Positions 40,817 to 49,402 of a DNA stretch of 55,204 nt are shown here, in pieces. Below the pieces are notes generated by a model. It was not told the origin of the DNA. It saw only the letters and a list, made by a program, of their open reading frames with translations, and did no database searches. A program made the position numbers and the translations under genes. The number at the start of each line of letters is the position of its first letter. The stretch's first letter is position 1. Origin of the DNA: Anaerolineae bacterium (GTDB lineage Bacteria; Chloroflexota; Anaerolineae; Aggregatilineales; Phototrophicaceae). The DNA lies in the NCBI GenBank assembly GCA_022823165.1, contig JAJDXR010000072.1, forward strand, positions 1 through 55,204. Reading direction: 5' to 3'.

Positions 40817-42531
40817 AGAACCTGCTGGCGACCCTGCACGATTGCGACCCGGGCATGCTGCCGGCGCTGGCGGAAATCTGGAGCGTTGACGGCAAGAGCC
40901 TGAGCAATGATGAACTCATCCGTCAATTGCGGCGCGCCATGCTGGACCCGCCACAAGCCGAAGCCGCCTGGGATCGGCTGGATGAACCAGCGCGGACGGC
41001 GCTGCAATTGTTAGTCAGCAGCGCGCAGGGCCGCATGAAAGTAGGCCAATTCGAGCGTTTTTATGGCGAAATTCGCAAGCTCGGCCGAGCGCAAATCAAG
41101 CGCGAGCAGCCGCATCTGCAGGGGCAAAGCCTGGCCGAAACGCTCTATTATCGCGGCTTCATCGGCGAAGGTTTTGACAAGGTCGATGAGAGTCTGATCG
41201 GCTTCGTATACGTGCCGACTGACCTCATTGAAGCGCTGCCGCTGCACAAGACCAGTTTCGGAGCGCTGGCTGAGAATGTCGCGCCGGCAGACGACGAGCT
41301 GCCCAGAATCGACTTGGTGGACGATGTCGACGAAGTCATTCCGGCGGACACATCCATCGTCGACGATTTGACCACCCTGCTGGCGCTGCTGCAAGCCGAG
41401 CCGCGCCCGCTCGAAGGCGAGCGTTTCGTCGCCGCAGCCGGCGACGCAATCAAGCCAAACCTGCTGCGCCCCAGCGACGCGCGGCTGGATTTTATGTTGG
41501 GACTGGGCCTCAGCGCTGATTTGATCGCCCGGCAAGATGACAAGGCGCATCCCAGCCGCAGCGAAGCGCGCGCCTGGCTGGAGGCGTCGCGCGCCGAGCA
41601 GATACGCGGGCTGGCCAGCGCCTGGCTGGAAAGCCCCAGCTATCGCGATATGTGGCATATTCCCGGGCTCTACCCCGATGATACGGGCTGGTCCTACGAT
41701 GCGGCGGCCGCGCGCAAAGCCGTCATGGAACTGTTAGGCGATTTGCTGCCCGAGCAGGGCTGGGTGTCCATCAACGACTTGATCGATATCATCAAAGAGT
41801 TCGAGCCGGATTTTCAGCGGCTCGACGGCGCTTACGACCAGTGGTATATCCGCAATGACGCCGGCGAATACCTCAGCGGTTTCGAAAGCTGGGACGCGGT
41901 CGAAGGCTCGCTGATTGAGTTCTATATCGTGGGACCCATGCACTGGCTGGGGCTGGTGGATATCGGCGAGGATGTGCTGCGGCTGACCGCCTACGGGCGC
42001 GCCTTCCTGGGGCTCAGCGACTGGCCGCAACTACAAGAAACGACGACGCGCATTGAAGCGCGAAGCGACGGCCAGTTGCTGGCGTCGCGGCGCGTCAACC
42101 GCTTTGAGCGCTTCCAACTGGCGCGATTCGCGCGTTGCGCCGCCACTGCCGACCCCTTCGTCTACACGCTTGACGCGCCCGGCATTCAGCGCGCCGCGTC
42201 CCAAGGCATCACCACCCAGCATATCCACGCCTTCATCAACCGGCAGTTGGAGGGCAAGCCCATGCCGCTGCCCATCGTCAAGCTGCTGCGCAACTGGCGG
42301 GAGGGCGCCAAAACCGCAGTGACCTTCGAAGCGTTGACCGTACTGAGGACCACGGCGGAAAGTACGCTGGATAAGATCTTCGCCGCTCCCGCGCTGCGGC
42401 GATATTTGGGCGCGCGCCTGGGACCCATGGCTTGCGTCGTACGCGCCGGCCAGTGGGAGACGCTGCAAGCGAAACTGGGAGAACACGGCATTGAGGTCGA
42501 TATTTCCCGCCTGCAGAACAGGGACGATTGA
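40813..42531 (+). CDS. Helicase_C_3 (XPB/Ssl2-like) domain protein without motor
   Basis: 572 aa. No Walker A or DEAD-box motif is present. The C-terminal ~130 residues (RFERFQLARFARCAATADPF, then GIQRAASQGITTQHIHAFIN and QLEGKPMPLPIVKLL) match the Helicase_C_3 / XPB-N-like domain, which usually sits at the N-terminus of XPB-type helicases or in stand-alone proteins. The N-terminal half is helical with winged-helix-like segments (ELIRQLRRAMLDPPQAEAAW; ARTALQLLVSSAQGRMKVGQ). An acidic stretch lies near 150-175. It is probably a DNA-binding partner of a helicase encoded elsewhere. Coupled to the zinc-ribbon gene upstream. Confidence 0.78.
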   Translation: MKNLLATLHDCDPGMLPALAEIWSVDGKSLSNDELIRQLRRAMLDPPQAEAAWDRLDEPARTALQLLVSSAQGRMKVGQFERFYGEIRKLGRAQIKREQPHLQGQSLAETLYYRGFIGEGFDKVDESLIGFVYVPTDLIEALPLHKTSFGALAENVAPADDELPRIDLVDDVDEVIPADTSIVDDLTTLLALLQAEPRPLEGERFVAAAGDAIKPNLLRPSDARLDFMLGLGLSADLIARQDDKAHPSRSEARAWLEASRAEQIRGLASAWLESPSYRDMWHIPGLYPDDTGWSYDAAAARKAVMELLGDLLPEQGWVSINDLIDIIKEFEPDFQRLDGAYDQWYIRNDAGEYLSGFESWDAVEGSLIEFYIVGPMHWLGLVDIGEDVLRLTAYGRAFLGLSDWPQLQETTTRIEARSDGQLLASRRVNRFERFQLARFARCAATADPFVYTLDAPGIQRAASQGITTQHIHAFINRQLEGKPMPLPIVKLLRNWREGAKTAVTFEALTVLRTTAESTLDKIFAAPALRRYLGARLGPMACVVRAGQWETLQAKLGEHGIEVDISRLQNRDD

Positions 42532-42545
42532 ATGGATAGCTGGTC

Positions 42546-43370
42546 TCAGCCGTCCTTGATACCCAAGCGATAGACCTCGTTCTTGGTCCAGCCGGCTGCT
42601 TTGGCGATTGCGCGCGCCGCCCGCGACAGCGGCTCTCGGTTTGCCAGCCGCTCGCATAAGGCGGCCAGCACTTGCGCTTCCGTCCATTTTGCTGCGGCGG
42701 GGTCGGCGCCGGCAATCACCAGCGTGACTTCGCCGCGAGGGTTCTCGGCTGCGAAATGGGCGCGCAATTCCGCGGCGCTCCCGCGATAAAATTGCTCGAA
42801 CTTCTTGCTCAACTCACGCGCCACGCAGACGCGCCGCTCGCCGCCTATGACCTCGGCGATCAGCGCCAACGTATCAGCCAGGCGGTAGGGGCTCTCGTAA
42901 GCCACGATAGTCTCGGGGCTATTTTTCAGCGCTTCCAGTCGCTCGCGCAGGGCTGAGGCTTTTCGCGGCAGAAACCCGACATAGCGAAAGCTGTCGCTGG
43001 CCAGGCCCGAGCCGACCAGCGCCGTGGTGACGGCGCAAGCGCCGGGCAGCGGCACGACGTCGACTCCGCGGTCAAGCGCCGCCGCGATTAACTCGAAACC
43101 GGGGTCGGAGATGCCCGGGGTGCCGGCGTCGGAGATCAGCGCCACATCGCCCGTTTCCAGCGCGGCGAAGATCGCGTCCAGTTTGGTCAGCTTGTTATGC
43201 TCGTGATAGCTGGTCATGGGCGTATTTATGTCGAAATGTCGCGCAAGTCCACGCGAGACGCGGGTGTCTTCGGCCGCGATCAGCGCTGCTTCCCGCAAGA
43301 CACGCAGGGCGCGCAGGGTGATGTCCTCCAGGTTGCCGATGGGTGTCGGCACGATGAATAGTGTGCCCAT
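42546..43370 (-). CDS. rsmI: 16S rRNA (cytidine(1402)-2'-O)-methyltransferase
   Basis: 274 aa. GTLFIVPTPIGNLEDITLRA is the diagnostic N-terminus of RsmI. EDTRVSRGLARHFDINTPMT, VALISDAGTPGISDPGFELI and LPGACAVTTALVGSGLASDS follow in family order; the C-terminal ~50-residue helical domain ends SRAARAIAKAAGWTKNEVYR. It uses SAM to methylate C1402 of 16S rRNA. ATG 43370 is preferred; an in-frame TTG is 9 bases upstream. Confidence 0.97.
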   Translation of the reverse strand: MGTLFIVPTPIGNLEDITLRALRVLREAALIAAEDTRVSRGLARHFDINTPMTSYHEHNKLTKLDAIFAALETGDVALISDAGTPGISDPGFELIAAALDRGVDVVPLPGACAVTTALVGSGLASDSFRYVGFLPRKASALRERLEALKNSPETIVAYESPYRLADTLALIAEVIGGERRVCVARELSKKFEQFYRGSAAELRAHFAAENPRGEVTLVIAGADPAAAKWTEAQVLAALCERLANREPLSRAARAIAKAAGWTKNEVYRLGIKDG

Positions 43371-43386
43371 TAGCTCCAACCGCGCC

Positions 43387-44592
43387 TCAGCCAGGCGGGA
43401 AGGCGTGCGCCAGCGCTTCCGGCATCACGCTCTTGAAGGCGGCCAGGCTGTGCCCGCTGCCCAGCTCGACGAAGCGGTATCGCAGTTCCGGATCGTGGCT
43501 CATGCGCCTTTCGAGGATGCCGCGCAGCGCCAGCGCCGGCTGATAGAAGCGCAAATCTTGTTCGTAACGCCCCACCGACTGAAATATGCGGTTGGGCAGT
43601 ATCGGCGAATCACGGAAGCGCTGCGCGTAGCTTTTCAGCAGCTGCAGCGCTGGTTCCCGCCCCAACGGCGGCGAGATTACGATGAGATGGCCGAAGATGG
43701 CCGGATTTTTCAAAGCCGCGTGCAGAGCCGCCACCGCGCCTTCGCCGACGCCGCCCAGCCCCAGATCAAGCGGTTCAATACGATGCTCCGCCTGCACGAA
43801 GGGCAGCAGCTCCGCCGCGATCATGGCGTAGTGTTTGTCGTTGCCGACATACTCGGCGACGCGGTCCGACTGCGAGCCGCCGGCCAGCATGGCGATGATG
43901 ATGGGCTGCATGCGCCCGTGTTTGATAAGCGCGTCGGCGATATAGGGCACTTCCAGCAAATTCACCGCCCACTGGCCGTCCATCAGCACCAGCAGCCGGT
44001 AATTCACCCCGTCTTTGGCGTCATAACCGGGCGGCGTATACACCCACAAGCTGCGGTTGCTGAATCCCATCTGCACGGAACTGAAACGGTGGCGATAGAC
44101 TCGACCGCGCGGCACCGCCGCCATCGCCGCCCAGTTGGGAAAGGGACGCGCCCGCGGCATCTGCAACACCGAGCTGTCAACCTGGCTGGCGCTGATGCTC
44201 ATGGCGTTGAGCGCATCCGCTTGCCAGAAGCGGCCGACGCGATCCATCAAGTCGATCTCCTGCGCCAGGGGCGTGCCGGGATCGTCAACCGCGAACATAT
44301 AGTCGACCAGCGCATCGCGATCGAAATAGCGCTGGAAATACCAGAGCGAGGTGTCCTCGAGCCGCGCCATATTCTCAAAGGGCGGATCGCGATTGATGAT
44401 ATCGAGGTTCAGCGCCACATTCTGCGCTGTCCAGGAATCAAAGACAAAGGTCGCTTTATCGCGCTCGATCCAGGGCCATTCGTCGTGCGTCGTCAGCAAT
44501 TCGTCCACCAAACCCTGGCGCCCATCAGCGTCAGGCGTCTGGTAGATCTCGCACAAAAACTGGATGAAGGAATCCCATCTGCAGGTCGCCAA
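43387..44592 (-). CDS. Enterochelin-esterase-like alpha/beta-hydrolase lacking the nucleophile serine
   Basis: About 401 aa from TTG 44592, which has GAGGAG 8 bases upstream. A -10-like TAGAAT near 44633 would put the transcript start downstream of other in-frame starts (ATG 44631 is the main alternative). The N-terminal ~150 residues resemble the Fes N-domain; the C-terminal ~240 are an esterase D/Fes-type fold (LLVLMDGQWAVNLLEVPYIA; MQPIIIAMLAGGSQSDRVAE; YVGNDKHYAMIAAELLPFVQ). The nucleophile elbow, usually GxSxGG, reads LGLGGVGEGAVAALHAAL, with Gly in place of Ser. The usual acid region and the His (GSGHSLAAFKSVMPEAL) remain. It probably does not hydrolyse esters by the normal mechanism. 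Confidence 0.82.
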   Translation of the reverse strand: MATCRWDSFIQFLCEIYQTPDADGRQGLVDELLTTHDEWPWIERDKATFVFDSWTAQNVALNLDIINRDPPFENMARLEDTSLWYFQRYFDRDALVDYMFAVDDPGTPLAQEIDLMDRVGRFWQADALNAMSISASQVDSSVLQMPRARPFPNWAAMAAVPRGRVYRHRFSSVQMGFSNRSLWVYTPPGYDAKDGVNYRLLVLMDGQWAVNLLEVPYIADALIKHGRMQPIIIAMLAGGSQSDRVAEYVGNDKHYAMIAAELLPFVQAEHRIEPLDLGLGGVGEGAVAALHAALKNPAIFGHLIVISPPLGREPALQLLKSYAQRFRDSPILPNRIFQSVGRYEQDLRFYQPALALRGILERRMSHDPELRYRFVELGSGHSLAAFKSVMPEALAHAFPPG

Positions 44593-44808
44593 GCAGCGTT
44601 CTCCTCGCGGCGCTCCGGTGAACACAATCATTCTAGCACCGGCGCTCACATCGGCAAAACCCGAAGGCCGCTCGCCGCGCGCGCCGCCGGCGCCCGGCAA
44701 TCCGAACGAACCTTGACCGGCCGCCGCTGCTATGCGGTATGATGTGCGCGGGGCTGGCGCAAATCTATCGGGCGCCCGCAACCATCACCCCGGAGGAGGG
44801 CGCAGCCA

Positions 44809-45213
44809 ATGCCGACACGCTATATCTACTCGTTCACCGAGCCCATCAATCCCGAAGAACTCCGGCCTTTGCTGCAGCAAACTACCTGGGCGCATACGCG
44901 CGGGCCGCTGGACATCCAGCAGATGCTGGATCGCAGCCAGATTACGCTGGGAGTCTGGGATGAAGATAAACTGATCGCCTTCGCGCGCGTGATCACCGAC
45001 GATCGCTATCGCGCGCTGATTGATGACGTCGTGGTCGCCAGCGCCTACCGCGATAAAGGCGTCGCCTCGGAAATGCTGCGGAAAATCCTCAAGCGCACAG
45101 AGCACATCGAAATCGTAATGCTCGACTGCGGCTTGGACCTGGCCGGCTTTTACGGCAAATTCGGCTTCGAGCAGAAAGGCGGCGCCTCTATGGAGCTGCG
45201 CAATCGCGCGTAA
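44809..45213 (+). CDS. GNAT-family N-acetyltransferase
   Basis: 134 aa. LIDDVVVASAYRDKGVASEM is the acetyl-CoA-binding motif A (Q/R-x-x-G-x-G/A), and LDCGLDLAGFYGKFGFEQKG the typical C-terminal YxKxGF region. GGAGGAGG 8 bases before the ATG is a very strong SD. The acceptor is unknown. It is divergent from the degenerate esterase. Confidence 0.9.
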   Translation: MPTRYIYSFTEPINPEELRPLLQQTTWAHTRGPLDIQQMLDRSQITLGVWDEDKLIAFARVITDDRYRALIDDVVVASAYRDKGVASEMLRKILKRTEHIEIVMLDCGLDLAGFYGKFGFEQKGGASMELRNRA

Positions 45214-45306
45214 CAGCCCGCGCGAATATCCGCTTATCGTCGCCGCGGATTTCGATTATCATGCCCGGCAACGCGGCCAAGCAAATAAGTGAATCGCCCT
45301 GACAGC

Positions 45307-46425
45307 ATGAGCGAACTGCGCTTCAACCCCAATATCAGCGCCTTCACGCGCCAGGACGGCAGCCCTTCAATTGAAGACCTCCTGGAAGCGGAGCAGCTGC
45401 AGCCCGCGCATCGCCTGCAGAATAACGAGAACCCGCTGGGTCCGTCGCCGCGCGTGGTGGAAGCCATTCGCGAAGCCGCGCCCACGCTGGCGGTTTACCC
45501 CAGCTATTCGGACATTGAGCTGCGGCGAGCCATCGTGCAGGTGTTGGGGCGCGGTCTTGAGCCGGAGCATATCTTCACCGGCTGCAGCGGCTTTGAAGCC
45601 CTGGAGCTGATTACCCGCGCCACCCTCGCCCCCGGCGATGAAGTCATCCTGTCGTCGCCGACATTCACCGGCGCCTACAAGAAAGTGGCGGAACCGCTGG
45701 GCGCAAGGGTGATCGACGTGCCGCTTGAGCCGCGGACCTTCCGCTACCGTCCGCAAGCCGTGCTGGATGCGATAAGCGAGCGCACCAAGCTGGTCATGCT
45801 CTGCAATCCCAACAACCCGACCGGCACGGTGATCAGCGCGGCGGACGTCGAGGCGCTGATGAGCGACTTGCCCGAGCAGGCGCTGGTGGTCGCCGACGAG
45901 GTCTACCACCACTTCGTCGCTGACGCCAACTATCCCGATACGCTGGGTTATGTGCTGGACGAGCGCAACATCGTCATCGTTCACAGCTTCTCAAAGGTTT
46001 ATGGGCTGGCGGGGATGCGCCTGGGCTATGGCATCGCGCGGCCGGATATCGCCAATACCATCGCCGGATTGCAGCGCGGCTTCCATCAAAACAAACTGGC
46101 GCTGGCGGCCGGCATCGCCGCTTGCGGCGACCAAGCCCACGTTCAGAGAGTCGTCGATTTTGTACGGGCGGAGGCGCGCTGGGTCTGCGGGCAATTCGAC
46201 CGCCTCGATATCCATTACTGGAAGCCGGCGGCCAATTTCATCCTCTTTGAAACGCATATCCCGGCGGATGATCTGCAAGCGCAATTGCGGGGGCGCGGCT
46301 TGCTCCTGCGCGGGCAATCGGGCAACGGCCTGCCCTACGCCATGCGCCTCAGCCTGGGCGCTCGAGCAGCCAACCAGGCTTTCATCAGCGCGCTCGCGGA
46401 CATCCTGGGCGCGGCGCCCGGCTGA
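45307..46425 (+). CDS. Histidinol-phosphate-aminotransferase-like class I/II PLP enzyme
   Basis: 372 aa. HRLQNNENPLGPSPRVVEAI is the HisC-like N-terminus; FTGCSGFEALELITRATLAP, LVMLCNPNNPTGTVISAADV, VVADEVYHHFVADANYP and the PLP-lysine segment VHSFSKVYGLAGMRLGYGIA are all present. The family contains HisC, threonine-phosphate decarboxylase and others; HisC is a reasonable guess, but the hisG/hisS pair is 40 kb away in the window and does not settle it. ATG 45307 is taken; GTG 45289 is in frame. Neither has a good SD. Confidence 0.87.
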   Translation: MSELRFNPNISAFTRQDGSPSIEDLLEAEQLQPAHRLQNNENPLGPSPRVVEAIREAAPTLAVYPSYSDIELRRAIVQVLGRGLEPEHIFTGCSGFEALELITRATLAPGDEVILSSPTFTGAYKKVAEPLGARVIDVPLEPRTFRYRPQAVLDAISERTKLVMLCNPNNPTGTVISAADVEALMSDLPEQALVVADEVYHHFVADANYPDTLGYVLDERNIVIVHSFSKVYGLAGMRLGYGIARPDIANTIAGLQRGFHQNKLALAAGIAACGDQAHVQRVVDFVRAEARWVCGQFDRLDIHYWKPAANFILFETHIPADDLQAQLRGRGLLLRGQSGNGLPYAMRLSLGARAANQAFISALADILGAAPG

Positions 46426-46466
46426 TACGCTGACAGTTGCCAAGGCCCCGCCCGCCAAACCAGTCA

Positions 46467-46638
46467 TTGTCCTGGCTCTAGCCCTATGCTAGAATCCGCC
46501 GCGGCAACGTTCGCGATTGCGGCGATCGCCAAATCCCACACATCGGGACTCGCGGTGGGTGTTGTCCGCCCGGGCGGATTGTCACCGGAGGCTGAACGAT
46601 GTGCGAGTTCAAAACACCGATTATCCAAGGAGCTAGTA
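46467..46638 (+). promoter_or_regulatory. Promoter and structured leader of rpsB-tsf
   Basis: TTGTCC (46467-46472), 17-base spacer, TAGAAT (46490-46495), start near 46502. The ~135-base leader contains the perfect palindrome TCCGCCCGGGCGGA (46566-46579) inside a GGTG/CACC stem. Ribosomal protein S2 commonly represses its own mRNA through the leader; that this hairpin does so here is inference. An in-frame extension of rpsB back to 46486 is not used. Confidence 0.6.
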
Positions 46639-47532
46639 ATGCCAACAGCAGTACGAATGCGGACTTTGCTTGAGACCGGCGTCCACTTCGGGCACCGCAC
46701 CAACAAGTGGAATCCCAAGATGGACGAGTTCATTTTCACGCAGCGCAACGGAATCCACATCATTGACTTGCAGATTACGCTGAAGAATCTGAACAGCTTC
46801 CACGATATGGTCGCCAATATGGTTTCCGGCGGCGGCTCGGCGCTATTCGTCGGCACCAAGCGGCAGGCGCAGGAAATAATCCAGCGCGAAGCCGTCCGTT
46901 GCGGCATGCCCTATGTCAACTATCGCTGGCTGGGCGGCACACTGACTAACTGGAAGACCATCCGCAGCCGCATTGACACCTTGAAGCAGTTGGAACAGCG
47001 CCGCGACGCCGGCGAGTTCGACCGCCTGACCAAAAAAGAAGGGCTGGTGCTGGAGCGCAAGATCGCCAAGCTGCAGCTGCGCCTGGGCGGCATCCGCGAT
47101 ATGCAGCGCACCCCTGACCTGCTCATCGTGGTTGATGCCGAGCGGGAATATACCGCCGTCAAAGAAGCCAATATCTTGAATATCCCGGTGCTGGCGCTGG
47201 TCGACACCAATGCCAACCCCGATATGGTTGACCACATCCTGCCCGCCAATGACGACGCCATGCGCTCCATCCGGCTGCTGATTGGCGCGCTGGCTGATGC
47301 CGTGCTGGAGGGCCAACACTTGCGGCAATCCGCCGGTGATGAAGAAGAAGACGAGCAATTCTTCCCCGAAGCCTACGACGAAGAAATGGCTGACGAGGAC
47401 TTGTTGGGCGAATCCACCCTGGCGAAATTACGCGATGCCAAGCTCTTCGCCGACGAAGAAACCAAAGCCGCCGCCAGCGAGACCGAAACAAGCGCGAGTA
47501 GCGAATCCACGCCAGCAGCAGCGGCCGAATAA
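46639..47532 (+). CDS. rpsB: 30S ribosomal protein S2
   Basis: 297 aa from ATG 46639 (AAGGAG 6-7 bases upstream). MRTLLETGVHFGHRTNKWNP, FTQRNGIHIIDLQITLKNL, MPYVNYRWLGGTLTNWKTIR and DLLIVVDAEREYTAVKEANI are diagnostic. Typical S2 is about 240-260 aa; this one has an acidic, Ala/Glu/Ser-rich C-terminal tail of about 60 residues (from QSAGDEEEDEQFFPEAYDEE), which is probably disordered. It starts the conserved rpsB-tsf-pyrH order. Confidence 0.97.
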   Translation: MPTAVRMRTLLETGVHFGHRTNKWNPKMDEFIFTQRNGIHIIDLQITLKNLNSFHDMVANMVSGGGSALFVGTKRQAQEIIQREAVRCGMPYVNYRWLGGTLTNWKTIRSRIDTLKQLEQRRDAGEFDRLTKKEGLVLERKIAKLQLRLGGIRDMQRTPDLLIVVDAEREYTAVKEANILNIPVLALVDTNANPDMVDHILPANDDAMRSIRLLIGALADAVLEGQHLRQSAGDEEEDEQFFPEAYDEEMADEDLLGESTLAKLRDAKLFADEETKAAASETETSASSESTPAAAAE

Positions 47533-47566
47533 GAGCCGCCTGAAAACAACGGAGACAGAACGAGAA

Positions 47567-48172
47567 ATGGCAGTTACTGCAAAAGAAGTAAAGGCGCTGC
47601 GCGACAGAACCGGCGCCGGCCCGCTGGATTGCAAGAAAGCGCTGGAGCAGCACGATGGCGATCTGGACGCGGCCGCGGACTTCCTGCGCGAGAAGGCGCT
47701 CAAGGACGGCATCAAGCTGCAAGGCAAGGGCCGCAGCGCCAACGAAGGCGTCATCGGCAGCTACGTTCACTTTGACCAGCGCCTGGCCGTCATCGTCGAG
47801 GTCAACTGCGAGACCGACTTCGTAGCGGCCACCGATCAATTCAAATCCTTCGCCAGGGACATAGCCATGCACATCGCCAATATGAATCCGCAGTATGTCA
47901 AGCGCGAAGACGTGCCGGAAGACCAGGTCGCCGCCGAGAGCCGGCTGCAGATGGAGCGCGCCCTGGCGGAAGGCAAACCTGAAAACATCGCCGAGAAGAT
48001 TGTGGCCGGGCGCCTCAACAAGTGGTACGAAGAGATCGTCTTGATGGAACAAGCCTTCATCAAGGACGACAACAAAACGATCACGCAGTATCTGCAGGAG
48101 ACCGTGGCCGAAGTCGGCGAGACGATTCACATCGGCCGCTTCCAGCGCCTCAAGATCGGCGGCGAGAATTAA
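47567..48172 (+). CDS. tsf: Translation elongation factor Ts
   Basis: 201 aa, the short form without the longer coiled-coil and second core subdomain of E. coli EF-Ts (283 aa). EVKALRDRTGAGPLDCKKAL is the N-terminal UBA-like domain (TGAGxxDCKKAL), and VIVEVNCETDFVAATDQFKS carries the TDFV motif that opens the EF-Tu nucleotide site. GGAG precedes the ATG by about 12 bases. The in-frame stretch upstream of 47567 lies within rpsB and is not translated in this frame. It lies 34 bases after rpsB. Confidence 0.97.
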   Translation: MAVTAKEVKALRDRTGAGPLDCKKALEQHDGDLDAAADFLREKALKDGIKLQGKGRSANEGVIGSYVHFDQRLAVIVEVNCETDFVAATDQFKSFARDIAMHIANMNPQYVKREDVPEDQVAAESRLQMERALAEGKPENIAEKIVAGRLNKWYEEIVLMEQAFIKDDNKTITQYLQETVAEVGETIHIGRFQRLKIGGEN

Positions 48173-48293
48173 GCCGCTGAGCGCAGAGCGCTGTCGCTGA
48201 CTTGTCGCCAATGATAACAATGACCCCAAGGGATTGGTCGCTGACTGATCTCTTTTGTATTGGCGCTACCATAAGTCTCGCCGAGCGCTGGAC

Positions 48294-48379
48294 TTGACAG
48301 ACGACTTCTGGCTTTTACCATCTGGATGACTGACATGATACGCGACCAATCGCCGACAACTTTGGATAAAGGAGCGACC
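48294..48379 (+). promoter_or_regulatory. Promoter and ribosome site of pyrH
   Basis: TTGACA (48294-48299), 16-base spacer, TACCAT (48316-48321). AAAGGAG sits 5 bases before the ATG at 48380. A stem AGCGC/GCGCT at about 48180 follows tsf but lacks a U-run, so read-through from rpsB-tsf is also likely. Confidence 0.6.
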
Positions 48380-49108
48380 ATGAGCCTGAGTGGCGAGCTG
48401 CCCTACCAACGCGTGCTTTTGAAGCTGAGCGGCGAAGCGCTGGCGGGCGACAGCGGCGCCGGCATTGACCCGGAAAAAGCCGCTTATATCGCCCTGCGCG
48501 TCCGTGAAGTTTACGAACTGGGCATGCAAGTCGCCCTCGTCATCGGCGGCGGCAACTTGTGGCGTGGCGAGCCAGCCGCCAAGCTGGGCATGGACCGCAG
48601 CACGGCCGACCACATGGGTATGATCGCCACCGTGATGAACGGCCTGTTGCTGCAAGACGCCATCGAGCGCCTGGGCATCGTCACCCGCGTCCAGACCGCA
48701 GTCGAGATGAATGCCATCGCCGAGCCTTATATTCGCCTGCGCGCCATCCGCCACCTGGAGAAGGGGCGTGTGCTCATCCTGACCGGCGGCATCGGCAGCC
48801 CCTATTTCACCACCGACTCAGCCGCCGCCCTGCGCGCCAGCGAGATACACGCGGACGTCATCGTCAAAGCCACCAAAGTAGACGGCGTCTATTCGGCTGA
48901 TCCCCTGCAGTACCCTGACGCCCGGCGTTACAGCCGCCTGGATTACCAGCAGGTGCTCGATCAGCAGCTGCGCGTGATGGACACCACCGCCTTCACCCTC
49001 TGTCAGGAGAACGCCATGCCCATCGTCGTGCTCGATTTTTGGAATCCGCAAGATCTGATCAAAGCGCTCTCTGGCGATGCTTCAGTCGGCACACTTATCA
49101 GCGGCTGA
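48380..49108 (+). CDS. pyrH: UMP kinase
   Basis: 242 aa from ATG 48380, chosen for its excellent SD; an in-frame ATG at 48326 lacks one. RVLLKLSGEALAG, VALVIGGGNLWRG (phosphate-binding loop), DRSTADHMGMIATVMNGLLL and VKATKVDGVYSADPLQYPDA are the amino-acid-kinase features of bacterial hexameric UMP kinase. It converts UMP to UDP with ATP. It keeps the conserved order rpsB-tsf-pyrH, but frr does not follow. Confidence 0.97.
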   Translation: MSLSGELPYQRVLLKLSGEALAGDSGAGIDPEKAAYIALRVREVYELGMQVALVIGGGNLWRGEPAAKLGMDRSTADHMGMIATVMNGLLLQDAIERLGIVTRVQTAVEMNAIAEPYIRLRAIRHLEKGRVLILTGGIGSPYFTTDSAAALRASEIHADVIVKATKVDGVYSADPLQYPDARRYSRLDYQQVLDQQLRVMDTTAFTLCQENAMPIVVLDFWNPQDLIKALSGDASVGTLISG

Positions 49109-49179
49109 TTTTGCAACCTGGCGCTTTCAAGCGGAATCCCCTCATTGGCCAAGCTGGAGTGAAACTCGGCAAGCTGACC

Positions 49180-49250
49180 GTAGGGGCGACCTACCAGGTC
49201 GCCCGCCATATCACCGCAAGTTTCGGGCGACTCAATAAGTCGCCCCTACG
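49180..49250. repeat. Intergenic repeat family C, copy 3
   Basis: GTAGGGGCGACCTACCAGGT, then CGCCCGCC, and GGGCGACTCAATAAGTCGCC then CCTAC: two palindromes facing each other, best-kept copy of the family. The rest of the gap 49109-49402 has only a possible promoter for the next gene, TTGTAG (49324-49329), 16 bases, TACACT (49346-49351). Confidence 0.75.
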
Positions 49251-49402
49251 ATTCGGCCTTCGTTGTGTCTTCTCGCGATATACTCGTCTCTACTTGGAAA
49301 TCGGTTTCCCGTCTGGGCGCGTTTTGTAGCCGCAGCCCTAAGTGTTACACTGAATAAGCCACATCAGCGAGCATTTGTTGGCACAGCGCCAGAGAGACCA
49401 GC

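Noticed and set aside
43216..44742. 508-codon open frame on the plus strand
   Set aside because: It is antisense to rsmI and the Fes-like gene; the His/Arg/Gln-rich translation is the typical shadow in this GC-rich DNA.
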